Positions 23,016 through 35,120 of a stretch of DNA of 64,000 nt are shown here, piece by piece. The notes beneath the pieces were generated by a model, which was not told the origin of the DNA, made no database searches, and worked only from the letters and a program-made list of their open reading frames with translations. The position numbers and the translations under genes are program-made. Origin of the DNA: Tolypeutes matacus (taxonomy: Eukaryota > Chordata > Mammalia > Cingulata > Chlamyphoridae). Positions within the stretch are counted from its first letter, which is position 1. Each line of letters begins with the position of its first letter. The DNA is taken from positions 36,015,424 to 36,079,423 of the forward strand of contig JAKSZT010054304.1 of assembly GCA_026826555.1 (NCBI GenBank), read 5' to 3'.

Positions 23016-23449
23016 TGTTGCAGCAGATGGAATGAAAACCCAAGCGGCACTCTGTGGAGCAGATGAATGAAGTTTTATTACGCGCAGGCTCAGAGGAGAG
23101 TCAAGTCTCCAAAAAAATCTGAGTCCCATGTCTTGATTTTCATAAGTTTATATAGAAACTCTAAGCAGGCAAATTCCTAAGCAAGCGAGCAGGCGGGGTT
23201 ACAAAAGCAAAAGGAACAGGTTAGCTTACCTTCCTAAAGCAGAGGGCTATTAGGGAGGAAAGGAGTCATTATCTGTTTGGAGTTGTAAATTCTAGTTGAA
23301 AGGGGAAGGCAGGGAGTGCTTATATTCCTAATGATGTGGATTCCAGGGAGAAAAGGGGAGGAAGGGAGAAAGGGACAGAGGGAAGCTTATTTTCTTGAAG
23401 CTGTGGGTTTCTCCTGAGGGGGGTTAGGGCCCCAGCACTTTCTTTATCA
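23016..23449 (-). mobile_element. 5' LTR of class I provirus
   Basis: 434 bp. On the minus strand it starts TGATAAAGAAAGTG and ends CTGCAACA. A TATATAAA box lies at 23147-23154 and an AATAAA signal at 23074-23079 (both read on the minus strand), about 70 bp apart, giving a U3-R-U5 layout with R between them. The primer site follows at once on the lower-coordinate side. It aligns over its whole length with 15171-16565 apart from the nested insertion there. Confidence 0.93.
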
Positions 23450-23453
23450 CTAA
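23450..23453. repeat. Proviral target-site duplication CTAA, right
   Basis: Partner of 15167-15170; abuts the TG end of the 5' LTR. Confidence 0.88.
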
Positions 23454-23715
23454 TACAGGGTGTTAGTAATCGGGTAGGTTGGGGGAAAAACACACCAAAT
23501 GTTAAGATATGGGCTATAGTTAGTAGTAATATTTTGATGATGCTCTTTCATAGTTTGTAACAATTGTTTCACAACAATGCAAGGTATTGGTGGTGTGGTG
23601 ATGTATGATGTTATTCATGTTTGTTTTGTAAGTTCACAACATTACTATACACTTATTGTTTGTGTATGTTCATGTATGAAAGATATACTCCAATAAAATT
23701 TTATTAAAAATCATA
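23454..23715 (+). pseudogene. L1 3' UTR end, distal part of the L1 split by the provirus
   Basis: Continues 13520-15166. It contains the segment CACAACAATGCAAGGTATTG, seen also in reverse complement at 29750-29905, and ends near 23690-23715 in CAATAAAATTTTATTAAAAA, the tail of this L1 subfamily. Read in the sense orientation this is the final 3' UTR unit. Confidence 0.82.
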
Positions 23716-26700
23716 CGATCTCTTTCAATAAACTTTTTTCCCACAGGTGGATTAAAACCAAATTTGAAAACAGTATATGAGGCCTCAAGGCAAGTTTGAA
23801 CTTGGCAAAATTATAAACAAAATCAAGATTGCCTTCAATTCCCCCTCTTCCCCTTTTCTGAATATCATTTTCTGTTTTAACTCATTAGTCTTTCTATTAC
23901 TTATGCTGTCTGTCACACCTTTATGTCTTCCGCTACCTTACTGTAACTGTCTTCATAAGTTGTCTCTCTCACAGTCCATGAAACATGTAAGAACATGGAA
24001 CTTTTAGAAAACCCATATTCAAATTCCTACTTCACTATATATTACTGAGATAAAGTTGTAAACTTGATCTTATCCCTTTCTGAACTTCATTTGCTTATGC
24101 ACAAAACAGGGAAATATTTAATAATATCTGATGATGCAAATATTTGAAATAACATATTAATTTCCCCTTTGTGTGCAATATGCTATAAATAGCATGTTAT
24201 TACATGTAAGATCATATATCTATATAAAGACTTTTGACACTTTTTGCTTTGTTTTGTTTATATTCTGAGAATAATACAAATTGGAAAACAGCATAGGTTA
24301 ACCTGACTTAAAACTCTTCCAGTTTATGTTAAATTCACCTACTACATGAAAAAAAGTACTAGTTGGGTGACACATTTTAAGTAGAAAATGAGAAAACTTA
24401 AAGTTTAATGGCTAACTAGAGCCATGATATTTTTAGTATTATCAAGTTATCCATGGAGTGAAGATATTTTTAATGGACAAAATACTTAAATAATCCTCTT
24501 TTCTATTCCTAATGGAAAAATTAATTTAATCTTATTAATTTTCATTTATTGCAGATGACATAAGGGTATATATACGTTTGTATAACCAACTGAGTAATTA
24601 AAGTAAAAATTTGACTTTCATTAAATAATATTAATTCATCTCTATAATTTTCTGGCCATGTCTCTTCTGTAGTCTAATAAATAGTATATACACCAGGCAA
24701 AGCTGACAAAATTGTGAAGTTCCTCTGTGCAATGAAGAAGTTCCAATTGTGGTCACCCTTTCTAGAAAGAATGATCTGTTATCTGTTCTTCTTGCTGTAA
24801 TGGCTATGACACAGTTATGGTTTTCAATTGTAGATATTTTTGCTTTATGTTTATTAATTACTCTAATTTCATTCATTACTAGTAGCATACTTTGTTATAA
24901 ACTGTTTACCCTACATGTGATTGACTTATACAAAGGTATAAAATTATCTTTGATAGAAAATACTCATGAGTTCATCACTGAAAAACAAGTATGCATTGTG
25001 TGTATACCACTTTATCAACCATTTTTAAATTTGCAATATAACATGCTATATTGCTTTTAGAAAGAAATCTATTTCATTATTTAAAATAAAATATTTAAAT
25101 ATAGATGAAAGTTATGGCTAAGCTCTAAACTTTCTAAAATTAGATAAGAAATCAATGCTTTATAAATGCATAACTTAAAGTCTTAATGCCCCCTAATTTT
25201 CAGATTATCTGCTGTTAATGTTATTTTTTATATTTTTCTTGGCATAGTTAATATTGTACTTGAGAGTGAAGGAGAGTGCTTGATATATATCTGTAAATTG
25301 TGAATTATTTTTATGAAGGAAGATAAATAATAGTTTATTTTATACATTTATAAGAGGATATTAGAAAAAAAATCGGCAATGGCTACTTTGCAGGGGTGGG
25401 AGGAGGATAGTTCTTTTCTTTTAGAAAGCAATGCAAAATCCCCAGGCAACTATTTTAATTAACACTGATCCCATCTATCATTCAAGTTCCCACAAACTCA
25501 ATTATCTACTTGGATAGTTCCAAACTTTCAGAATAAACCCTTTGAACAACATAGTGGAATTATTAAAGATGTGAAAACCAGTTTCGTGGCTTGCCCCCTT
25601 CAATATGGTTATTTTTTGTTATTACAGTTTCATGCAAACAATATATGCATTTTTCTTTTCATAAGGTGTATAATATTATGGTCAAAAACACCGGCGTGTA
25701 TTTAACTACATAGACCATTAGCTCACGTTTACATGGATATTTTCATTCTTTGAATAGTATCTCATTTAGAAAATTTCTTATTTAAAAACTAAATGGCTAG
25801 CTAAGAATTAAATGAACCACATTGCTATAAATAATTTTCATTAAAAAGAATTGAATTCATTAGGAATTTTACTGTAATATAATATAAAGAGTATAAATAT
25901 TGCAAATAGCAATTTTGCCCATAAAATTCTAATTTATGGTGGTTAAAAGAAAAACTCAAGTGTCAGGAATTAATTTTTATCACATTTCCAATACCTCTAA
26001 GAGGACATCTTACTTAAACTGCCTAAGCTTGGTTTTCTTATTTTAAAAAGAGGTTTACTGGAAGGGTTACATGTACATGTACCTATAAAAAGCTAAAGAT
26101 AGCATTTGTACATAGTAAATATTAAGGATTTGGGGGGATATTGGTAGATTATAGCTATTAAATTTTATTTCTAACTATTCAAACATCTAAAAGTCATTGA
26201 AGGCATCATTTTTCATTTTGTTTACCTTTAAGTATCTTTCTGAAATCCTGGTTCATTAAATACACATTTTTGTTTTATATTAAAGCTGAGTTTCACATCA
26301 ATGCAATAGGTATAATTGTATTGTTTTATATGTATTTAAATATTCAAAAGATTTAAAAATTTGAAAATTTTTTAAGTGTCAAAATTTCTAATTTTGAAAA
26401 AGAAATATTAAGTAATGTTCCCTTACTTTTATAAATTTGGGTTTTCACATTCTAGAATATTTTATGTGAAATATAATAAATTTAATTTATTTTTCTACAA
26501 AAGTAAATCTGTATTTAGAAATCATATCAGTTCCTAGAACAACATAAATCTTTTTCTAGCCAATGAGATGCTCAAATAGGTAGGTCTGTTTATTACTATT
26601 TGGCACCTTAGGGACTTTAAGGAAAATTATCACTTCCTATCTACTTTAGGAAGTTGAGGGGTTAACAAAAAGAATATTTTTTTTTTGTTTGGTTAATTTC

Positions 26701-27270
26701 ATTTGTTCCTCCCTCCCATCTGTCTTTCTTTCCTTCTTCTGTATCCCTTCCTTCCTTTCTTTTTACCTTCCTGTTTTCCTATCTTCCTGCCTTCCTTTCT
26801 TAATGTAACTGGGTTAATTTAATTTCTGAGACAGCACTTGGCCACTATGATTTCTCCCTTAGCCCTAAGTCAGGATTATTTATTAAAACAAACAAACAAA
26901 CAAAAAGTAATCCAACATGAAGTGTACAGAAAGGAAGATGCAATACCATTCAGAATAGCAGGCATTATTTTCAAAACAGAAGCCATCTAAGATCTTAGCA
27001 TTACATACATTTATCTTCTAAATGCTGAACAATGCACATACAGTAGCACTCCTCTGTAATTAGTGGGTTATTTCTGAAAAATCAATCAATAAATTAATCC
27101 AGTATAAAATATGAAATTGCTTCAGACATCAATAGCATAGTGTACAGAAAAAGGTGGGTTGAAAGCTGAAAACCAGGATACCAAAGAAAACAATACAGAA
27201 AGAAAAACGACATCCCAATGTACTCTACCTGTCAAATGGCTCCATCAAATCATTTGAGAAAGGGGATAGA
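23716..27270. other. Unassigned AT-rich intergenic DNA with a TTCC-rich tract
   Basis: No gene or named element seen. A pyrimidine-rich (TTCC)n-like tract runs about 26698-26802 and a short CAAA run lies near 26886-26905. The open frame at 24749-25060 (103 codons) is hydrophobic and shows no family resemblance; I treat it as chance. Confidence 0.45.
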
Positions 27271-27284
27271 CTCAGTACAACGTT

Positions 27285-27560
27285 AGGTTTTTTGTTTGTT
27301 TGTTTGTTTTTGTTAATAATAAACTTTATTTTTAGAGAAATTTTAGATTTACAGAAAAATTACACCAAAGATATAGGGAATCCCCATATAACCGCCCCCC
27401 CCCCACACACACAGTTTCCCCTATTATTAACATCTTACATTAGTGTGGTACATTTGTTACAATTGATGAATTAATGACAAATACATTTGTCAAAACCTAT
27501 AAAACTGTAGAGCACAAAGTGTAAACCACAATGTAACCTATAATTAGTAGCAATGCAACC
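27285..27560 (-). pseudogene. L1 3' end, antisense
   Basis: Starts after a (TTTG)n run (the 3' tail on the minus strand) and reads as the reverse complement of the L1 3' terminal region, with words such as GGGAATCCCCATATAACC and GTGGTACATTTGTTACAAT. Related sequence occurs at 3775-3850 and 8690-8760. Contains a C10 run near 27395-27404. Confidence 0.72.
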
Positions 27561-27599
27561 TTAGATTTTATCATTATTTTTTTACCTCAAGATACATCC

Positions 27600-29740
27600 A
27601 CTGCATTTTTGGAAAATATATGTTAATTTTCTTCTGATGGACAGTCCCTTTTCTCACTCTTGGGGTGATTGACTTCATCCCTGGCTTTAGGATTAATCAC
27701 TCAACTCAGGCCAGCCCAAGCATAGCCTTACACCCCTCTGGCAAAGGATTGCGGTAGGACTTTATTTTTCCAAGGAAATTGATTATATTCTTCTCTGTGT
27801 AGAATGACACACATAGACACATTCTCCATTTTCTGCTGGAATTCTCAAAATTAAGATGATATGAGACTGGAGTTGCTGGGAAACTGAGACAAAAAGCATT
27901 AAAGAACAGACACTGGAGATGGAAATAAAGCTAGGCTGTACTGTTTGAGCCTCAGAATAGAACCATAACTTATACAAGACCACTTCCCCCTAGTCCCAAT
28001 TCTTTTCATTTAATTAATTCAATATATTCCTTTTATGCTTCAATAGTTTTCTAACTGCATGTATATATATATACACACACACACACACATACACATATAT
28101 ATACTAATTTTTCTTTTTTCAATAAAATTTGCCATTAAATTATTTAATAATCTAATGTAAGTTATTAAACAAAAATCAGTAAGTCACCAATATTTTGAAA
28201 GATTGTCTTCTTTAACTTTGAGTTTTAGCATGAGTATCTTAAAAATCTCATGGAAATAAAAATTCTACATAATATTAAAAAAATTTTTAGGCTTTTAAAA
28301 TAATTCTTACTAATACATGTTATTATTCTCAAAATAACAAATAGCCATGAGACTTATTCATTATACTAATGGCCCAAGAAACCTTTCTTAAAAAGTTGGA
28401 TTTTAACCTTCATTCTTTATAAATATCCTTAATTATTTGAGATAATCAATTATCCTACAGTATTTATTTGCTGTGGTTGAGTGCTAACAATCATTTGTTT
28501 GAATGCTGACAGTCACATTATCAGTTTATGCCAAGTGTAACACCTTAATTAATTAAAAAATTAAATCTTCCCCTATAAAGTCAGCAGCAGGCATAGGAAG
28601 TTCTCCTCTGGCTATTTCAAAACTGACATAAATGAACAAAGACTGGCACTGTTAATCCTGCCCAGACATTTTTTTTTCCAATCAAGTAGAACTTGAAGCA
28701 GATGATTATTAAAGGTACCTCACACCTGCATTATAATTTAGGGAAGAACTTATGAATCATCTTGTCCTTTGCTGATTTCTCCTGTATGATGATACATGCA
28801 GGATTTGGGATTTGATACCACAAATCATCTACTATTTTCTTTACAAAGCTCCTGCTGGAGAATTTCATGTAAAAAGTATTTCAACTCCAATTTCAAAACT
28901 GTAATTTATTTCATAAAAATGATATTTTAAAGGAGTTATCTTTATTAAGAAAAACAATAAAACTTTACTACAACCATATTTAATGGACAGAAACAACTTT
29001 ACAAAAAGCAATCTTATATATTATTCCACAATATGATATATTATCACAAGTCATGAACAGATACATGATATTCAGAAAATTACATCCATATGGCAATAAT
29101 GTTGGTGACTCATGGCCCATAATATCACTCATTTTGCATGGCTAAGCAACTAGCCAAATGTGCAAATATAATTAGCCACAAACCTCATTTGTGAAAGGAT
29201 GTCTTTAAAATGAATCTGGTTCATAGACAATATCGGGTTCATTAACTCCTTGGAGCCATTAGGGTATCATTTATAGAGCCAATTTTTTTTTCCTTTCTGA
29301 CATGATTTTCCAAAATGTACAAATAGTGGCTAGTCTTGGGCATTCATTTACTTGCATACCTAAAGAAAGAGAGAAGGAAAAGGAATAAAGGAAGGAAGAA
29401 AAGATCCTAACTCTCATATTACGGCACTATGCCTCTTTCCACATTGAAAATCTCAGTTTACTATTCCCAGTTTTATCTAATAAACCTATATTACTTTTGT
29501 TTAGAAACATCTGCAAATTATTTTTTAAATATGCTAATATTTGAATTTTTAGTTTTGGGGATTTTTTTGAGTCACCATAATTAAATGGTATATCTTACGT
29601 CAGTATAGATTTCAGATATCTTAAAAAAAATAAATGGTATCTTATATCAGCATAGATTTCAGATATCTTTAAAAGATCATTTCCAAACTACATATTCATT
29701 CATTGAATGAGTAAGCTAGAAACATATCACTTTCACTAGC
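27600..29740. other. Unassigned sequence; TA/CA microsatellite at 28062-28105
   Basis: The stretch 27620-28000 looks like an old degraded interspersed repeat I cannot name. A (TA)n(CA)n(TA)n tract occupies about 28062-28105. The remainder, including several short ORFs, shows nothing I can support. Confidence 0.4.
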
Positions 29741-29744
29741 TTTT

Positions 29745-31370
29745 TTGTATTTATTTTTTAAATTTATTGAAGTATATCATTCATACACAAAAATAAACAA
29801 TAAGTGTATAGTAATAGTTGTAAACTTACAACACAAACATACATAACATGCAGAGCTCTCATACCTCACCCTACCAATACCTTGCATTGTTGTGAAACAT
29901 TTTTTTAAAGTAATAAGCACTTTATTTTTAAAGATTTATTTTATTTATTTATTTCTCCCCACCCCCTTATTGTTTTTCACTTGCTGTGTCTGTTCATCTT
30001 CTTTGATTCTTAGGAGGAACTAGGAGCCAAATCTGGGACCTCTGATGTGGGAGGGAGGTGCCTAACCACTAGAGCCACCTCTTCTCCCTGTTTTGTTGTG
30101 GTTCTCATTCTGTTTTTCCTCTGATGTTTTTTGTTGCGTCATCTGTTTGTATCAGCTCTCCGTGCCTGCCCATCGCGTCAGCTTGCTATCTTCTTTAGGA
30201 GGCCCCAGGAAACTCTGCTCCCTGCTTTGTTGTGTCTCTCACCATGCTTTTTCTTCTTGTGTCTCTTGCTGTGTCAGCTCACTGCACCTGCCTGTTGTGC
30301 CAGCTTGCTGTCTTCTTTAGAGGCACCGGGATCCAAACCAGTGATTCCCATGTGGTAGGCATGAGCCCAGTCGACTGAACGACATCCGCTTCCCTGTTGT
30401 GAAACATTTTTACCTAATGATTAAACAGCATCCACAAAATATTACCACTAAACAAAGTATTTCCCCCAGCCCACCCTATTATTTTTTTATGTCACTTATA
30501 CATGAACATATATAAAAAATAACTGTATAGCAAAAGTTGTGAATTTACAAAGCAAACATGCATAACATCATACAGGCACCCCATGAATCACCTTGCATTG
30601 TTATGAGACATTTGTAACAAATTATGAAAGACTATTTTCATTATCTTATTACTAACTATAGTCCTTATCTTACACTTTGTGTATTTTTCCCCTAATCCAT
30701 CCTATTATTTTTTTTTAAATATATTTTTATGATAGAAGTTGTAAACTTACAAAACAATCATGCACATGTGCAGAATTCCCAAACAACACCCCTCTATCAA
30801 CACACCACACCATGGTGGAACATTTGTTACAGATTATGATATAATATCATCAGATTATTATCAGGTCTATAAGCATACATTTGGCACACTTTTTCCATAC
30901 TCCTTCCCCATTATCAACACAGTACAACTTTGGCATAGATACATAAATATTACAATACTACCATTAACAACAATCCATAGGCCACCCAGTTGTATTTTTC
31001 CCATGCTTTTCTACCTTTCCACCACCCTGCAGTAGTGATGTACATCTTCTCTAGCTCACAAAGAAAACTCTTGCATATGTACCAACAACCACAATTCCCA
31101 TCCATCTCTGGGTTTAAGGCGCTATTCAGTCCCTAGATTGTTCTCAAGCTTTCTGTCAATTGGCATTTGCATCCCTAGACTACCATTTTTAGCCAGATTC
31201 CCATTCTTAAACCAGCTGCTACTCACTATAATGTGTTACCATCAACTCTGTGTATTTCCACACTTTTACAGTAAAGCTAATTAAAACTTCTACATACATT
31301 AAACATTAGTAGTCCATCTCAGTCCTCCTCTTATCTCCTTTTAGAATCCACCATCTACCACCAGATGTTA
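29745..31370 (-). repeat. L1 3' UTR with tandemly repeated terminal units, antisense
   Basis: Read on the minus strand, the 3' UTR of the L1 at 31375-33240. The terminal unit of about 230 bp occurs three times: 29750-30480 (excluding the SINE), 30485-30710 and 30715 to about 30990. Each has the order AAGTTGTAAA/CTTACAA..., CATAACAT..., CACCTTGCATTGT... (plus strand) and a poly-pyrimidine stretch such as CCCACCCTATTATTTTTTT. The same unit is single at 23454-23715. A DAS SINE interrupts the outermost unit. Confidence 0.75.
29888..30411 (-). mobile_element. Two-headed DAS-type SINE with TSDs
   Basis: Body 29906-30394, about 490 bp. On the minus strand it opens GGAAGCGGATGTCGTTCAGT, a tRNA-like head with a B-box-like segment, then a body. 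A second head-like segment near 30060-30080 (GTGGCTCTAGTGGTTAGGCA) comes with its own body, and an AAATAAATAAAATAAATCTT tail ends it. TSD TGTTGTGAAACATTTTT flanks it at 29888-29904 and 30395-30411. The double structure is about twice the length of the other DAS copies here, so it is a dimer or a fusion of two SINEs mobilised as one. Confidence 0.85.
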
Positions 31371-31374
31371 AGGA

Positions 31375-32010
31375 TATTTCCCTACATTTTCTTCTAGAAC
31401 CTCTATGGTTCTTGCTTTCATATTTAGGTTTTTGATCCACTTTGAGTTAATATTTGTATAAGATGTGAGATAGGGGTCCTTTTTCCTTCTTTTGGCTATG
31501 GACATTCAAGTTCTTTCAGCACCATTTATGGAATGGACTGTTCTGCCCAAGCTGGGTGGGTTTGACAGGCTTGTCAAAAATCACTTGACCACAGATGTGA
31601 GGGTCTGTTTCTGAACCATCAATTTGGTTCCATTGATCTGTGGGTCTGTATTTATGCCTCTACCATGTGTTTTTACCACTGTGGCTAGCTAATATGATTT
31701 AAAGTCTGGAAGTGAGAGTCCTCCAACTTTGCTTTTCCTTTTTAAGATGTTTCTGGCTATTCAGGACAACTTATCCTTCCAAATAAATTTGATAATCATA
31801 TTTCCCATTTGTTTAAAAATGCTGGTAAAATTTTTATTGGGATTGCATTGAATCTGTATATCAATTTGAGTAGAATTGGCATCTTAATAATATTTAGTCT
31901 TCCAATCTCTGAGCATGGAATGTTCTTCTAATTTTTTATGTCCTTTTTGATTTCTTTCAACAATGAGTTGTAGTTTTCTGAATATAACTGCTTTACATTG
32001 TTTGTTAAGT
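31375..32010 (-). pseudogene. L1 ORF2 fragment (post-RT part), antisense
   Basis: The minus strand encodes the segment after the polymerase domain, with words such as YFGIYLTNNVKQLYSENYN (near 31970-32030) and LSC-like ORF2 sequence down to about 31380. It joins the 3' UTR directly, so the ORF2 C-terminus is missing, and it joins ORF1 on the other side, so the endonuclease and RT are missing. These two internal deletions make a compact defective L1. Confidence 0.8.
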
Positions 32011-32039
32011 ATATTCCAAAATAGTTGGGTTTTATATGT

Positions 32040-33240
32040 CGTATTTTATTTTCACCACTCTTGACACCTTTAGTTGCCTTCATTGATATAATCTTCATTT
32101 CTAGACTCTCTTCCAAGCCTCTCTCTCCTGTCTTTTCTTTTCAGCCTGTTGCACACCCTTTAGTATTTTCCACAAAGCCATTCTCTTAGTTACAAATTTT
32201 CGCAGTTTCTGTTTATCTGTGAATATACTAAACTTGCGCTCATTTTTGAAAGTCAGTCCTGCTGGATATAAGATTTTTGGCTGGAAGTTTTTTTCTTGCA
32301 GTATCTTAAATGTATCATACCACTGTCTTCTTGCCTCCATGGTTTCTGATGAGAAATCAGCACTTAATCTTATTGGATATCCCTTATATGTTTTTGCCTT
32401 TCTCTTGCTGCTCTTAGAATTCTCTCTTTGTCTTTGGCATTTGACATTCTGATTAGTATGTGTCTTGGAGTTGGTCTATTCAGATTTATTCAGGTGGGAG
32501 TACATTTTGCTTCTTGGTCACAGATATATATGTACTTCAATATAGGAAATTTTCTACCATTATTTCTTCAAATTTTCCTTTTGCCCCTTTTCTTTTCTCT
32601 TTTCCTTCTGGGACATGTATTACACATATGTTTGCATGTCTCTTGCTGTGGTTTAGTTTTCTGAGACCTTGTTCACTTTTTCCACTCTTTTCTTCATCTG
32701 TTCTTTTTTATGTTCACTTTCAGATGCCATTTCTTCAAGTTCACCAATCCTTTCTTCTGCCTCCTCAAATCTGCTATTATATGATTCTAGTGTATTTTTT
32801 TATTTCATATATTGCATCTTTCGTTCCCATAAGATCTGCTATTTTTCTCTGTATGCTTTCAAATTCTTCTTTGTGCTCATTCAATGTCTTCTTAATATCT
32901 TATTCTCTTTAGCTCTCTCATTGAATCTATTAAAGAGATTTGTTTGAACATCTGTGATTAGTTGTCACAATTCCTTCATGTCATCTGGAGGTTTATTTTG
33001 CTCCTTTAACTGGGCAATATCTTCTTGTTTCTTGGTATTTTTTGTTGGTGACTTAGCATCTGGCTTACTAGAGTATTTATTCTGGGTGCAGTTTCTCTTA
33101 AGTTTATGGCTTTCCTGCCCATTCTTCCTTGCTGATAGTGTAATAGGAGCCAAGGATCTCCAAAAAAGATTCTTTCTCTGCCTCTTTCTAGCTTCTGGTG
33201 ATTTCTGGCCATCCTTGATAAGCATTGACTCATATGTCTC
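32040..33240 (-). pseudogene. L1/HAL1-like ORF1, antisense
   Basis: The minus strand encodes an L1-type ORF1 in pieces. The N-terminal basic region (about 33225-32965, with KNGQESHKLKRNC and QLKEQNKPPDD) is followed by coiled-coil and RRM parts with stops, and by the C-terminal domain (32340-32101, MEARRQWYDTFKILQEKNFQ ... KILKGVQQAEKKRQ). The same ORF1 type is found at 15380-16334. No intact reading frame remains. Confidence 0.8.
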
Positions 33241-33430
33241 ACTCTGTATGCTGCAGTTCTTATAAGGAAAACAGTCATTGCACTTAGGTCCCAGCTTAGT
33301 TCAGTGTGACCTCATTTTAACTTAACTAATTATATCTGCACAGACCCTATTTCCAAATAAAGTCATATTCTGAGGTTCCAGGTGATTATGAATTTTTGGG
33401 GGAGGATGCTATTTAACCTACCACAGTGCT
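33241..33430 (-). mobile_element. MLT1/MST-like MaLR LTR fragment, antisense
   Basis: The reverse complement reads like the first half of an MLT1-class LTR: words matching the AAATTCATAAT..., GACTTTATTTGGAAATAGGG and GAGGTCACACTG pattern in the expected order. The L1 at lower coordinates abuts it, so the L1 probably inserted into or beside this LTR. Confidence 0.65.
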
Positions 33431-34737
33431 GGTTCAATGTCATAAAAAGAGATTCCAATTTTTACTTTTAAGTCCTCTGTCATTTTTCTTTCCTCACACT
33501 CTACTAGTGGATAAAATGATATTATTTATATATCTAAAATACTCTTACAGATTTATAAATTTGTTTTGAGACAAAGGAGCCAAATTTCCTGCCAATGATA
33601 ACAACTAGTTTGATTTTTATTTAGCAAAAATATTTGGCAATTACACTTTAAGCACAGGATTGTGATTTAGTTCTCCCCAATAACTGGAAGAAGAAATCGT
33701 TCAAGAGCCTAAGTTAGAAAAGGAGCAGAAATAAATAGAAAAGAGTGCCTGGAAGGGGGACTGAATTTATCAAATGTGGACCACTAATTTTATATTATTA
33801 GGTATACATGAAGAAAGTTTCCCTCAATTATTGTGCCAGATAAATGTTATTTTAAACAAAGTTAACAAATCACCTTAATGCAGTACTACTCAAAACCTCT
33901 AATATTCAATGTGTGTTATGAATCCCCGATAAGCACATATTCTACAGAAAACTTCCCAAATTCCTTTGGCCATGAAACTCTTTTCTTCTGAAGCATCTGA
34001 AATGAATAGTGATCTGAAGTACACACTTGTGGAATATATAATAAAAGAATTGGTTATAACCTCTTTTATGGATTCTTGAAAGGAGTTAAGATGCTTTAAT
34101 ACATGACAAAAATTCTTAGCATGCCTCTTCACACCTTTTCAAAGTCTCATTCCTTGTGAGGATCCATTCTTCAGAATCCCTTTCCCTATTCTTCTCCTAC
34201 TTTTTAATTTAAAAAAATTCATTTTTTTCACTGCTCCTCATGCATGAATTTTAGACACACACATAAATACCTTCTATTACCTTCATTAATATTTTTTCTT
34301 TATACATTAATATAATAAGCATAACAAAAATCTTAGAAACCAAGAGGCAAACCAAAATGTCTTTGGTTTAGGATTTAAAGCAAATATATATCAATATTCA
34401 GTCTTTTGAACAAATAAATGTTTATTGCTGCATTTTTTCCCCCCAGTGTATCATTGTTTTACTACTCTTGTAGTACTGGAATTTAGTTGGAAGAATAAAA
34501 CATTTACTTCTAAAAAAAAAAAAAAAAAGCTCTTGGGTTTGAATATTGATGTATTGTCATTTTTGCTCCCAAACACATGTATATTGGAAATTAGGAGCAT
34601 GTGCTTATTTCTACGTCTCTAAATGTATACTTTTCCAATGTAAATAATTATCAAAAATAGAGAGAAGAGAAATTGCTGATAATAAAATAATAAATGATAT
34701 TAACAATATTATTGACAATAATAATATACATTATATT
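33431..34737. other. Unassigned sequence; A17 tail near 34514
   Basis: Nothing recognised, except that AATAAA at about 34493-34498 is followed within 20 bp by an A17 run (about 34512-34528). That looks like the 3' end of a retroposed transcript, but I cannot identify the body or a TSD. Confidence 0.4.
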
Positions 34738-34890
34738 CCTGGCCCTGCGCTTTAGTTTATTATAAGTATCTTATTACTCCACAGATGTGGAAACTGAAGC
34801 TCATAAAAGTTCAGAAACTTGGCCAAGGTCATGTAACCAACAAAGAGATGTAACCACCACGTGAACCCAGGCAGTCTGAATTCCATTCCA
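34738..34890 (+). mobile_element. MIR SINE fragment
   Basis: Contains the MIR core order: a TATTA-rich segment, then ACAGATGTGGAAACTGAAGC, then CTTGGCCAAGGTCATGTAAC, then GTGAACCCAGGCAGTCTGAA. MIRs are ancient tRNA-derived SINEs shared by mammals. No TSD remains. Confidence 0.85.
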
Positions 34891-35120
34891 CTGTGTTTAC
34901 TCTTAAAGACAACTGGAATATATGGTGTCGTTCTGAACTTTCTACAAAGGACATTACTTTAACAATCAGCGTGTGTGCCTATTCCAATTTTTACAGAGAA
35001 GGATTCCATAGTTCAGATATATTTATTGTAAAGTTTCACAGGGAAATAAAAGAAACAAGAATGAATTTGAACAGGATTGTGATGATCTTTATATGGAATA
35101 ACCAGGTATGGCAAAGATAT

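Noticed and set aside
24749..25060. 103-codon hydrophobic frame as a membrane protein gene
   Set aside because: AT-rich DNA readily gives Phe/Leu/Ile-rich frames; no motif, no homologous copy, no neighbouring gene structure.
29745..30990. Direct repeats considered as CRISPR-like or satellite array
   Set aside because: Only three diverged units with L1 3' UTR content and no spacers of even size; organism is a mammal.
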